From contig JANQJW010000032.1 in assembly GCA_028281445.1 (NCBI GenBank), forward strand, positions 19,206-83,205: a stretch of 64,000 bases of DNA, in the 5' to 3' direction. Below, in pieces: positions 43,811 to 51,858 of this stretch (within the stretch, counting starts at the first letter, position 1; the number at the start of each line of letters is the position of its first letter). A program made the translations under genes and the position numbers. The notes beneath the pieces were generated by a model. That model was not told the origin of the DNA, searched no databases, and saw only the letters and a program-made list of their open reading frames with translations. Origin of the DNA: Planctomycetota bacterium (GTDB lineage Bacteria > Planctomycetota > PLA2 > JAEUHO01).

Positions 43811-44896
43811 ATGAACCCTTCTGTCCAGACCGTCGGATCGCTCGAGGTCGCGCCGTACCTCCACCCCCAGGGCTGCCGCACGTACGTCGTCTTCGACCCG
43901 GCTTCCAAGGAAGCGCTGCTCGTCGACCCGCATCTCGACCTCGTGCGTGCTGCCCACGAGCACGTCACGGGCGACGGACTCACGGTGCGGTGGATCGTCG
44001 ACACGCACACGCACGCCGATCACCCGTCGGGTGCGGCGCCGCTGGCCCAGGAACTCCGGGCGACTCGCGTCGCGCACAAGGAGGCCCGGCACACCGGCGT
44101 CACGCACTTGCCCGACGACGAAGAACCGCTCGCACTTGGCGATCAGCAGGTCGTGGTGCGGCACGCGCCGGGGCACACGCCCGACCATCTCGTGCTCGTG
44201 AGCGACGGTGCGCTGTTCTCGGGCGACTCGCTATTCATCGGCGGCGTCGCACGGACCGACTTTCTCGGTGGCGATGCCGGTCAGCTCTTCGACAGCATCC
44301 ACCAGCTCATGATGACGCTGGACGACGAGACCGTGCTCTACCCCGGCCACGACTACGCCGAGCAGACGGCGAGCACGATCGGCGCGGAGCGCGCCACGAA
44401 TCCATGGGTCCGGATCGGCGATCGCGATCAGTTCATCAAGAGCCTGACCGCCAACCCGCCGCCGGAGCCCGCGAACATGGCGGCGCTGCTGCGCTTCAAC
44501 AAGGAGGCGTCCGACATCCCGTTGTTCATCGATGCCGAGGAAACCGTGCGGCTGGTGAACGAGGGCGGCGCGGGCACCGTGATCGACGTGCGCGAGCAGG
44601 AGGAGATCGAGGCTGCGCACATCCCGGGCTCGCGCCACATCCCGATGCACGAGGTCCTCGATCGCGCGGACGAGGTGCGCAAGACGCCGGCGCCGCGCCT
44701 GCTCCTCTGCAAGATCGGCCAGCGCGCCGCGATGGTCCAGCACGCGCTCGCCGGCCTCGGCATCGCCGGCCTCAGCGTGATCGACGGCGGGATCATGGCG
44801 TACGTGCAGGCGGGCGGGGAGACGGCCGGCGGCGACCTGGGCGCTGCCCTGGACGCCGGCGGCTGCTGCGCCGCGGCCCCGCCGGAGGCAGAGTGA
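43811..44896 (+). CDS. Metallo-beta-lactamase-fold hydrolase fused to rhodanese
   Basis: A 361-residue two-domain enzyme. The N-terminal metallo-beta-lactamase domain shows THTHADH, HAPGHTPDHLV, GDSLFIGGVARTD and YPGHDY, the metal ligands of persulfide dioxygenase and glyoxalase II relatives. The C-terminal rhodanese domain (residues about 255-345) has IDVREQEEIEAAHIPGSRHI and the active-site Cys in LLLCKIGQRA. Such fusions act in persulfide and sulfur oxidation. The C-terminus ends in a GGCC segment. The DinB-like gene starts two bases after its stop. Confidence 0.9.
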   Translation: MNPSVQTVGSLEVAPYLHPQGCRTYVVFDPASKEALLVDPHLDLVRAAHEHVTGDGLTVRWIVDTHTHADHPSGAAPLAQELRATRVAHKEARHTGVTHLPDDEEPLALGDQQVVVRHAPGHTPDHLVLVSDGALFSGDSLFIGGVARTDFLGGDAGQLFDSIHQLMMTLDDETVLYPGHDYAEQTASTIGAERATNPWVRIGDRDQFIKSLTANPPPEPANMAALLRFNKEASDIPLFIDAEETVRLVNEGGAGTVIDVREQEEIEAAHIPGSRHIPMHEVLDRADEVRKTPAPRLLLCKIGQRAAMVQHALAGLGIAGLSVIDGGIMAYVQAGGETAGGDLGAALDAGGCCAAAPPEAE

Positions 44897-44898
44897 CG

Positions 44899-45429
44899 AT
44901 GGGCTTTCCGGATCAGTTCCTGGAGGCCGCGCTGGCGGAGTTCCGCTACCAGAAGGACCTCGCCGAGCGGGCGATCGCCCAGCTCGACGGTGCGCAGATG
45001 CACGCGGTCCCGCACGACGACGCGAACAGTGTGGTTCTCCACATGAAACACATGGCCGGAAACATGGTCTCCCGTTGGACGGACTTCCTCACGACAGACG
45101 GCGAGAAGCCGGATCGCAACCGCGACAGCGAGTTCATCGACGACTTCGAGAGCCGCGCGCAGCTCGATGCGCACTGGGAGAAGGGCTGGGCAACGCTGTT
45201 CGCCACGGTTGAGCGACTATCCGCTGATGACATGGAGAAGACGGTCACGATTCGCGGCGAACCGCACACCGTGGCGCGTGCGATTCACCGCCAAATCGGC
45301 CACTACGGCTACCACGTCGGCCAGATCGTCGGGCAGGCACGCGCGCTGAAGGGCGCGGACTGGGTCACGCTCTCGATCGCACGCGGCGAGTCGGCGGCGT
45401 TCAACGAACGCATGATGAAAGACCGTTGA
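44899..45429 (+). CDS. DinB/DUF1572-like protein
   Basis: A 176-residue four-helix protein of the DinB/DUF1572 type. The potential metal-binding histidines are visible as HMKHMAGN near residue 50 and HRQIGHYGYHVGQ near residue 138. Members are thought to be metal-dependent enzymes linked to low-molecular-weight thiols in some bacteria. It is two bases downstream of the metallo-beta-lactamase/rhodanese gene, so a shared role in thiol or sulfur metabolism is a reasonable inference. Confidence 0.82.
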   Translation: MGFPDQFLEAALAEFRYQKDLAERAIAQLDGAQMHAVPHDDANSVVLHMKHMAGNMVSRWTDFLTTDGEKPDRNRDSEFIDDFESRAQLDAHWEKGWATLFATVERLSADDMEKTVTIRGEPHTVARAIHRQIGHYGYHVGQIVGQARALKGADWVTLSIARGESAAFNERMMKDR

Positions 45430-45540
45430 AACGTCCCCTCAATGTCCAAAGAAACGAACACGGGCTTTTTGCCGCTTTGTGAGTAGTATCTGCGGCTTCG
45501 GAGAAGCCCCGGGGGGATGTGAGTTGTGCGGGGCCATTGC

Positions 45541-45786
45541 ATGGCATTCGATACCTCCGAGAATCAAGGCACGCCGCAGCCGCATGAACCGATGGCGCCC
45601 GCGGAAGCACACGCGCTCGCACTCGAAGATCGCGCACGCATGTTTCTCGAGAGCCTCGGGCACACGGACCATCCCCTCGCCGCCGAGGATCCGATCTACG
45701 CGCTCTACCAGGTCGCGGTCGACTACCGCTGCATGGCGCAAGGGTATGAAGGTCTCTTGAAGCGCAAAGAAGGCAAAGAAGACTGA
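45541..45786 (+). CDS. Small conserved protein (paralogue A)
   Basis: An 81-residue protein starting MAFDTSENQG; a GTG at 45526 is an alternative start. The C-terminal half (LESLGHTDHPLAAEDPIYAL, then YQVAVDYRCMAQGYEGL) is closely similar to that of the next gene, showing a tandem duplication. No known domain is recognised. The single Cys in DYRC is conserved between the copies. Confidence 0.65.
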   Translation: MAFDTSENQGTPQPHEPMAPAEAHALALEDRARMFLESLGHTDHPLAAEDPIYALYQVAVDYRCMAQGYEGLLKRKEGKED

Positions 45787-45899
45787 GCCTCCTTCGCCGC
45801 TAGGCTTGCTTCCGGCCCGTGAGACCTCGGCTTCCACACCGCGGGCCGCGTAACCCGTCGGTGCACACTCTTACGATCGTGAGATCCGGGGAGATAGCC

Positions 45900-46160
45900 A
45901 TGGTCATGCAGCCGATTCGTCCCGCGACGCCTACGTCCCGCAAGGAACGCAAGCGCGTACCCACAACCCCGCCCACGTCCGCCGCCGAGGCCGACGAGCG
46001 CGCCCGCGAGTACCTCGATGCGCTCGGCCATCTCGATCACCCGGACGCGGACGAAAACCCGATCTACGCCCTGTTCCAGGTAGCCGTCGACTACCGCTGT
46101 ACGGCAAAGGGCTACCGCTCGCTCTACTTCCATCGCGAGGGCATCCCCGACCCGGATTAG
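45900..46160 (+). CDS. Small conserved protein (paralogue B)
   Basis: An 86-residue paralogue of the preceding protein. The start at 45900 has GGGGAG upstream. The N-terminus is basic and Thr/Pro-rich (SRKERKRVPTTPPT); the C-terminus carries LDALGHLDHPDADENPIYAL and FQVAVDYRCTAKGYRSL. The unchanged core between copies, with variable termini, suggests a conserved binding function. Family unknown. Confidence 0.7.
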   Translation: MVMQPIRPATPTSRKERKRVPTTPPTSAAEADERAREYLDALGHLDHPDADENPIYALFQVAVDYRCTAKGYRSLYFHREGIPDPD

Positions 46161-46173
46161 TCCGGCAGTCGGC

Positions 46174-46253
46174 GGGGGCACACAAGGTGCCCCCCGACAG
46201 CAACGGGACGGGCGCACTGCCTTGGGCTGTAGGGACGGGCCTTGTGCCCGTCC
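46174..46253 (+). repeat. Intergenic double-hairpin repeat, copy 1
   Basis: Two 8-bp hairpins: GGGGGCAC-ACAAG-GTGCCCCC (46174-46194) and GGACGGGC-CTTGT-GCCCGTCC (46233-46253). The loops are reverse complements of each other, so the two halves can also pair. A near-identical unit lies at 49835-49913. It resembles REP- or MITE-like palindromic repeats. It sits before the LemA operon and could also end transcription of the small upstream gene. Confidence 0.75.
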
Positions 46254-46312
46254 GCGCATGGGGCAACGAGGGCACACTACAGCAACCTGCCAACGCCTCG
46301 TACCATCTCGGC

Positions 46313-47014
46313 ATGGGAGTGGTTCTCGCCAACGCTGCCGGTGTTGCCGTCTTCATCGTCGGCATGATCGGTGCGGTAATCGTCGGGATCATCATCGCGG
46401 CGAAGGCGAAGAAGAAGCGCCAGATGGCGCTCGAGGCCTGGGCGCGCCGGCACGGCCTGCATTACACGCCCGATGAAGTCTCGACGCTGGAGAACCGCTT
46501 CGGCCACTTCGGTGACTTCACGCAGGGCGACAACCGCTACGGCTACAACGTCATGCGAGGCGAGATCGACGGCCGCGACGTATGGGCCTTCGACTACCAC
46601 TATCAGACCTACTCCCACACCAAGAACGGCCGCCAGACGCACCACCACCACTTCTCGGCCGTCGTGTTGCACAGCAACCTGGGCCTGCGCCCGCTGCGCA
46701 TCCGCCAGGAGAACTTCCTCGACAAGATCAGCGGCGCGATCGGCTTCGACGACATCGACTTCGAGTCCGCACAGTTCAGCCGCGAGTTCCACGTGAAGGC
46801 CGACAGCAAGCGCTGGGCATACGACGTGATCCACCAGGAGACGATGGAGTTCCTGCTGGAAGCACCGCGCTTCACGCTCGAGTTCGGCGGGCCCTGGGTG
46901 CTGGCGCGCCGGCGCGGCCGCTTCAAGCCGCCCGAGTTCGACGACGCGCTGGAGGTTGCCAAGGGCATCATCGAACGGATCCCCCGCGACCTGGCCGCGG
47001 ACCTGCGACTATGA
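46313..47014 (+). CDS. Single-pass membrane protein of the LemA operon
   Basis: A 233-residue protein with one N-terminal transmembrane helix (residues 5-30, GVAVFIVGMIGAVIVGIIIAA) followed by basic residues (KAKKKRQ), so the remainder is probably cytoplasmic. It contains a histidine cluster (RQTHHHHFSAVV) and ends GRFKPPEFDDALEV. Family not identified with certainty. The stop overlaps the lemA start (ATGA), so the genes are coupled. Confidence 0.75.
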   Translation: MGVVLANAAGVAVFIVGMIGAVIVGIIIAAKAKKKRQMALEAWARRHGLHYTPDEVSTLENRFGHFGDFTQGDNRYGYNVMRGEIDGRDVWAFDYHYQTYSHTKNGRQTHHHHFSAVVLHSNLGLRPLRIRQENFLDKISGAIGFDDIDFESAQFSREFHVKADSKRWAYDVIHQETMEFLLEAPRFTLEFGGPWVLARRRGRFKPPEFDDALEVAKGIIERIPRDLAADLRL

Positions 47015-47622
47015 TCCCCGGCATGGACCGGTTGATCACGCTCGCCCAGTCCGATCCGCCCGTGGCGTTGATCGTCATCGGCGGCGTCGCATTGATTCTC
47101 CTGATCTGGGTCATCGCGACCTACAACGGCCTCGTGCGCACGCGCAACCACTGCGACGAGTCGTGGTCGGGCGTGGAGACGGAGCTCAAGCGACGCTACG
47201 ACCTCATTCCGAACCTCGTCGAGACCGTCAAGGGGTACGCCAAGCACGAACGCGATACCTTCGATGCGGTGATCGAGGCGCGCAACCGCGCGCAGGCAAA
47301 CCACGGCAACCCGGAGTCGCAAGCCGAGGACGAGAACCGGCTCGTGCGCGGCGTGCGCAAGCTCATCGCAGTCGCCGAGGCGTACCCGGACCTCAAGGCG
47401 AGCACCAACTTCCTGCACCTTCAGGAGGAGCTTGCGACGACAGAGAACCGCATCCAGCGCGCGCGCCGGTTCTACAACGCCAACGTACGCGATCTCGCGA
47501 ACCGCATCGAGACGTTTCCCTCGAACATCCTCGCGGGCATGTTCGGCTTCGAGAAACGCGAGTTCTTCGAGATCGAAGAGGCGTCGCATCGCGAACCGCC
47601 GAAGGTGGATCTCCAGACCTGA
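47011..47622 (+). CDS. lemA: LemA-family membrane protein
   Basis: A 203-residue LemA protein: one N-terminal transmembrane helix (VALIVIGGVALILLIWVI, residues about 18-36) and a helical domain with the conserved CDESWSGVETELKRRYDLI, PNLVETVKGYAKHE and RIQRARRFYNANVRD. The family's cellular role is not settled; members are often encoded with membrane-associated partners. It overlaps the upstream gene by four bases and the downstream TIGR03790-type gene by one base, forming a tight three-gene unit. Confidence 0.92.
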   Translation: MIPGMDRLITLAQSDPPVALIVIGGVALILLIWVIATYNGLVRTRNHCDESWSGVETELKRRYDLIPNLVETVKGYAKHERDTFDAVIEARNRAQANHGNPESQAEDENRLVRGVRKLIAVAEAYPDLKASTNFLHLQEELATTENRIQRARRFYNANVRDLANRIETFPSNILAGMFGFEKREFFEIEEASHREPPKVDLQT

Positions 47623-49829
47623 TGGTGCGGCCGGCCGCCCTCGTCCTGATGCTGCTGTGCGGCTTCGCAGCGTCGGCGCACGCGGGCGGCGGACCCGAGA
47701 CGACGCTCGTGGTCGTCAACGAGGGCTCCCCGGCCTCCTTGATGGTAGCCAACCGCTACATCAAGCTTCGCGGCATCCCGACGACCCACGTCTGCCCGAT
47801 TCCGCGCGTACCGAATACTGTCGTCATCACCGTGGACGAGTTCCGCGAGCTGATCTGGGCTCCGATCGAGGCGTTCCTCGAACAGCACGGCATCGAGGAT
47901 CAGATCGACATCATCACGTACTCGGCGGACTTCCCGTACGGCGTCAACTACGACCCGGATTTCAAGGGCCAACAGCTTCCGCAGGGCGTCCAGAAGTTCC
48001 GCACCGCATCGCTCACGTCGATGACGTACCTCATCCGGCTCGTCAAGCAGAAGAGCAAGGAGTACCTCGACTTCAACACCAACCAGTACTTCCGCTACGG
48101 CAGCTACCTTCTGCCGAGCCACGGCTTCCGCAGCCGACACGTCTGGAGCCGAGACGTCACGCCGGAAGCGCCCGAGGTCGGGGAGGACAGCCCCGACCGC
48201 TACTACCTCTCCACGATGCTGGGGCACACCGGCCTGCAGGGCAACACCGTGCCCGAGATCCTGCGCTACCTCGAGCGCGGCAAGGCATCGGACGGACGCC
48301 GACCGAAGGGCACCGTCTACCTGATGGAGCACAAGGACATCCGAGCGCGCACGCGCATGCCGTTCTTCGAGGACACGATCAAGGAGCTCAAGCGGCGCAA
48401 GGTGAAGGTGGCGGTCCTCAAGCAGGGAAAGAACAAACAGGACGGCAGGGTCCCCGTAGCCAAGAGCGACGTGGCGGGCTGCGTCGCCGGGATCGCCGGC
48501 TTCAACTGGCAATCGGCCGGCAGCGAGTTCTGTGACGGCGCAATCGCCGAGCACCTCACGAGCTTCGGCGCGCGCTTCGACGGATCGGGCCAGACGAAGA
48601 TCAGCGAGTTCCTGCGCTACGGTGCCGTGGGATCCGCGGGCGCGGTCGCCGAGCCGTATGCCCTTCATCAGAAATTCCCGCTGCCGTTCCTGCATGTTCA
48701 CTACGCGGACGGCTGCTGCCTGGCCGAGGCCTTCTACCAGAGCGTCTCGGGCCCCTACCAGCTGCTCGTGATCGGCGATCCACTAGCGCGCCCCTACGCG
48801 TCGTTCGGCACGGTCTCGATGAGCGGTCCGGACCAGAACGAAGCATGGGCCGGGACGGTGACGCTAACGGTGGATGCCAAGCCCGCCAAGGGCACCGAGG
48901 TCGGCACGATCGAGATCTGGCTGGACGGCGTTCGCATCGCCGAGTTGGAACCCGATGCGGCGAAGGCGTTCGCGCTGGACACGACGAGGTACGCGGACGG
49001 CTACCACGAGATCCGCGCCGTCGCGGTCGAGAAGAGCCGGATCGAGACGCGCTCGTCCTTCTGGACCACGGTCCGCTTCAAGAACCACGGGCGCAGCGTC
49101 ACGATCGAGGGCCCCAAGAAGGACATGGCGTTCGATGCCTCGCTTGCGTTCGCAGGCAAGGCATCGAAGGCGATGTCGGTCACCCTGCTCCACGGCAACC
49201 GGCTCATCGCCGTCGCGAAGGTCTCGACGGGCTCCTGGAAGGCGAAGGTGGATGCAACCCGGTTCGGCGTGGGCGAGATCGACGTCCGCGCGCGTGCGAC
49301 ATACGAGGACGGGTCGCATGCGTTCAGCAAGCCGTTCACGCTGACCGTGGAGTCGCCGTTCGAAGCCAAGAAGAAGAAGCGCAGGCGCAAGCCCAAGAAG
49401 GGCGGCTCGTCGAAGGGCAAGAAGGGCCTCCACGCCACCGTCATCGACAAGCAGGGCGGCGAGAAGACCTTCCCGATGGAGATGATCGGGCGCCTCCGCA
49501 AGGGCCACTTCCTCAAGCGCCTGCGCGACATGGTGAAGAAGGGCGCCAAGGAGATCCATCTCGACGGCGAGTTCGAGACCAAGGAGAAGGGCTTCTACCA
49601 GCTCGCGATCAACGCCGCCGGGAGGCTCACGATCACGGTCAAGGGCAAGACGGTCTTCGACGCCGACGGCCTCGAGTGGAAGCGACAGGTCTACGCCCCG
49701 GTGCCGTTGGGCGCAGGGTGGCACGAGATCAAGGTGCACTACGTGCCGTCGGGCAACGGCAATCTCTCGATCGTGCTGGGCGGCGCGCAAGTCGCGCTGC
49801 CGCTGTCGGGCAAGGGGATTCGTCACTGA
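47622..49829 (+). CDS. TIGR03790-type exported protein
   Basis: A 735-residue exported protein. A signal peptide (ending SAHA near residue 21) is followed by a domain of about 350 residues matching TIGR03790 (TLVVVNEGSPASLMVANRYI, then LFDIITYSADFPYGVNYD-like strand and GYLLIGDP-type end). TIGR03790 has been described as sporadic and occurring in genomes with exosortase sorting systems; no exosortase is in this window. Ig-like segments and a lysine-rich linker (KKKKRRRKPKKGGSS) lead to a C-terminal beta domain (about residues 640-735) of PA14-like look. It is the third gene of the LemA operon. Confidence 0.78.
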   Translation: MVRPAALVLMLLCGFAASAHAGGGPETTLVVVNEGSPASLMVANRYIKLRGIPTTHVCPIPRVPNTVVITVDEFRELIWAPIEAFLEQHGIEDQIDIITYSADFPYGVNYDPDFKGQQLPQGVQKFRTASLTSMTYLIRLVKQKSKEYLDFNTNQYFRYGSYLLPSHGFRSRHVWSRDVTPEAPEVGEDSPDRYYLSTMLGHTGLQGNTVPEILRYLERGKASDGRRPKGTVYLMEHKDIRARTRMPFFEDTIKELKRRKVKVAVLKQGKNKQDGRVPVAKSDVAGCVAGIAGFNWQSAGSEFCDGAIAEHLTSFGARFDGSGQTKISEFLRYGAVGSAGAVAEPYALHQKFPLPFLHVHYADGCCLAEAFYQSVSGPYQLLVIGDPLARPYASFGTVSMSGPDQNEAWAGTVTLTVDAKPAKGTEVGTIEIWLDGVRIAELEPDAAKAFALDTTRYADGYHEIRAVAVEKSRIETRSSFWTTVRFKNHGRSVTIEGPKKDMAFDASLAFAGKASKAMSVTLLHGNRLIAVAKVSTGSWKAKVDATRFGVGEIDVRARATYEDGSHAFSKPFTLTVESPFEAKKKKRRRKPKKGGSSKGKKGLHATVIDKQGGEKTFPMEMIGRLRKGHFLKRLRDMVKKGAKEIHLDGEFETKEKGFYQLAINAAGRLTITVKGKTVFDADGLEWKRQVYAPVPLGAGWHEIKVHYVPSGNGNLSIVLGGAQVALPLSGKGIRH

Positions 49830-49834
49830 CACGC

Positions 49835-49913
49835 GGGGGCACACGAGGTGCCCCCCTACAGCAACCGGTTCACGCCTTACCTTGGGCTGTAGGGACGGGC
49901 CTTGTGCCCGTCC
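49835..49913 (+). repeat. Intergenic double-hairpin repeat, copy 2
   Basis: Same orientation and layout as the unit at 46174-46253: GGGGGCAC-ACGAG-GTGCCCCC (49835-49855) and GGACGGGC-CTTGT-GCCCGTCC (49893-49913), with shared CAGCAAC and CTTGGGCTGTAGG between them. It begins five bases after the TIGR03790-type stop and lies between convergent genes, so it may act as a terminator as well as a repeat. Confidence 0.75.
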
Positions 49914-49933
49914 GGGCCGTCGATGCGCGACTC

Positions 49934-50986
49934 TCAATGCCGGTAGACGAAGCCGCCGTACATGTACTTCGTGGCTTCGGCACCGAGCACGAGCAGCGTC
50001 TGCCCGGGCTGCACGCGCCCGGAGCGCAGCAGGTGGTCGAACGAGACCCAGATGGAAGCCGATCCCAGGTTGCCGATCTCGGCACCGTCCGCGATGACGT
50101 GCGCCTCGTCGATGTCGAAGGCGTCCGCGATGCCCGCCGCCATGCGACCGTTGGCCTGGTGCGGCAGCACGTAGTCGACCTCGTCGACCGGGAAGCCGAG
50201 GGAAGCGGCCGCCTCGACGCCGGCTTCGAACAGAGACGGCCCGTGCTTTCGCACGGCGCGGTAGTCGTGACGGAAGGCAGAGACCGCGTGGCCGTTCACG
50301 GCGTTGTCCATCCAGAACCCCGGCGCGCGCCCCTGGCCAAGCGCGCCGAACCAGGCAGCCTCGATGACACCGCTCTTCGCATTGACTCCGGGGCCGAGCA
50401 CGACAGCACCGGCGCCGTCACACATCTGCACGCAGTTGACGATCTGCTCGCGGTTCACGAACGACGCGCTGAACTCGAAGTGGAGCGACCCCGTCTCGCT
50501 GCCGACGATGGCGATCGGCGCAGCGGCAGCGTCGGTCAGCATGCCGCTTGCCAGCTGCAGCGCATTGGCGAAACCGGTGCAGGCTTGCCGGAGCTCGACG
50601 TAGGGACCGCCATAGTGAAGCTCGTCGGCCACCCACGAGACGTTCGGCGGCAGACTCGTGTGCGGCGACGTGGTGTGGCCGAGGAGGTAGCCGAGCGCGG
50701 CGGGTGCGTGCCCCGCGTACCCGAGTGCGGCCGTCACGGCGGCGGCCGCGAGCTTGGGATTCGTGTCCGCTTCGCGGGCCCGCTCGACGGGATCGCGCAG
50801 CGCACGCGAGAGATGACGCCCCTCGATGCCCAGTCGCGCGAGCGCGATCGTGGCACGACGGCGAGTGCGGGCGCCGCAGTGCAACTCAATGGCATCGAGG
50901 AGCGAGTCGTTCGAGACGCGCGGGCCGGGCAGGGTCGAGCCCGTACCCAGCACGCGAAGCGGCGTTGTCACCGTGCGCACGGACAC
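49934..50986 (-). CDS. 3-oxoacyl-ACP synthase III-type enzyme
   Basis: A 350-residue FabH/KAS III-like condensing enzyme. The catalytic triad is visible: Cys in RQACTGFANAL, His in LPHQANGRMA and Asn in EIGNLGSASI. It has the expected glycine-rich end GQTLLVLGAE. Such enzymes start fatty acid, polyketide or ketone-type chains from acyl-CoA and malonyl-ACP. The GTG start at 50986 is the first in frame after the upstream ferritin-like gene's stop. The pairing suggests a specialised lipid product rather than housekeeping FabH. Confidence 0.87.
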   Translation of the reverse strand: MSVRTVTTPLRVLGTGSTLPGPRVSNDSLLDAIELHCGARTRRRATIALARLGIEGRHLSRALRDPVERAREADTNPKLAAAAVTAALGYAGHAPAALGYLLGHTTSPHTSLPPNVSWVADELHYGGPYVELRQACTGFANALQLASGMLTDAAAAPIAIVGSETGSLHFEFSASFVNREQIVNCVQMCDGAGAVVLGPGVNAKSGVIEAAWFGALGQGRAPGFWMDNAVNGHAVSAFRHDYRAVRKHGPSLFEAGVEAAASLGFPVDEVDYVLPHQANGRMAAGIADAFDIDEAHVIADGAEIGNLGSASIWVSFDHLLRSGRVQPGQTLLVLGAEATKYMYGGFVYRH

Positions 50987-50988
50987 GT

Positions 50989-51654
50989 TCAGGACTCCGT
51001 GCGGATGCGCCGGAAGAGGCGATCGGGATCGATCGAAAGGACTTCGAGCGAGTCCGCCACGTAGGCGAGCAGGCGTGTCAGCTCCTCGCGGACCCACGCC
51101 CGCGCGTCCATCGCGGCCACCGCCTCACCCGTGAGCGTTTCGACGTGAGCGCGGGACGTGCGCACGTGGCGCCGTTCGTCTGCACGAATGAGCCGGAAGA
51201 GCGCGCGCATTGCGTCGTTTCGGGCAACCGGCGTGTCCAGCAGCTCGCTCATCAACATGCACACGCACGCGTCCAGCTCGGCGATGCGTGCAAAGTGCTC
51301 GGCCACGCCGCCCGCAGCCCCGATCCGCATGAGGAAGCGCCGCGAGCGCGCTTGGATCCGAGGAAGGTCACCCGGCACGGGGACGTGTTCGCGCAGCAGC
51401 GCAAGCAGCAGGGCATGCTCTTCCTCTTCGCGACCGATACGGTCGAAGAGCGCGCGACTCTCCAGCCAACCGGCTTGTCCGAGTCGATCCCGCTCGCCGG
51501 CGAAGACAAGCACGGAGGACTCTTCGCCACACAGAAGGCCGGGGACGATGCGCCCGAGGGCCTCCCGTTCGCGCACCGCAACGCCGCGCAGGTCGCGCAA
51601 CGCACCAGCAACGAGCTGCACGGGCGTGCGGCACGCGAGGGGAGAACGAAGCAT
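50989..51654 (-). CDS. Ferritin-like di-iron protein
   Basis: A 221-residue helical protein. Candidate metal ligands are in CGEESSVLV near residue 42, REEEEHALLLALLREH near residue 74 and IRADERRHV near residue 157, a ferritin-like E/ExxH arrangement. Such proteins oxidise or hydroxylate small or acyl-carrier-bound substrates. It ends two bases before the start of the ketoacyl synthase III gene, so the two probably act on one pathway. The substrate is unknown. Confidence 0.75.
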   Translation of the reverse strand: MLRSPLACRTPVQLVAGALRDLRGVAVREREALGRIVPGLLCGEESSVLVFAGERDRLGQAGWLESRALFDRIGREEEEHALLLALLREHVPVPGDLPRIQARSRRFLMRIGAAGGVAEHFARIAELDACVCMLMSELLDTPVARNDAMRALFRLIRADERRHVRTSRAHVETLTGEAVAAMDARAWVREELTRLLAYVADSLEVLSIDPDRLFRRIRTES

Positions 51655-51858
51655 GCGGGACCGGTAGCCGCCGGGCCGGGGGACACGGTCGGCTTCCGCT
51701 CGTTCGCTTCCACTCGCCGGGATGTCTTGAGGGTAGGCATGAGCAGGTGGGACTCGAGGCGCAGAGGTGAAGCTAGAGGCGTTCGAGGCTGCGTCCGGCG
51801 AGGTCTTTCGAACGCATCATTGCGCTGTTCTTCACGGTTCTGGCACATGCGGGCCGGC

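Noticed and set aside
43510..45429. A 639-codon fusion including the DinB-like protein
   Set aside because: The upstream part is an off-frame reading of the metallo-beta-lactamase/rhodanese gene; the DinB-like protein starts at 44899.
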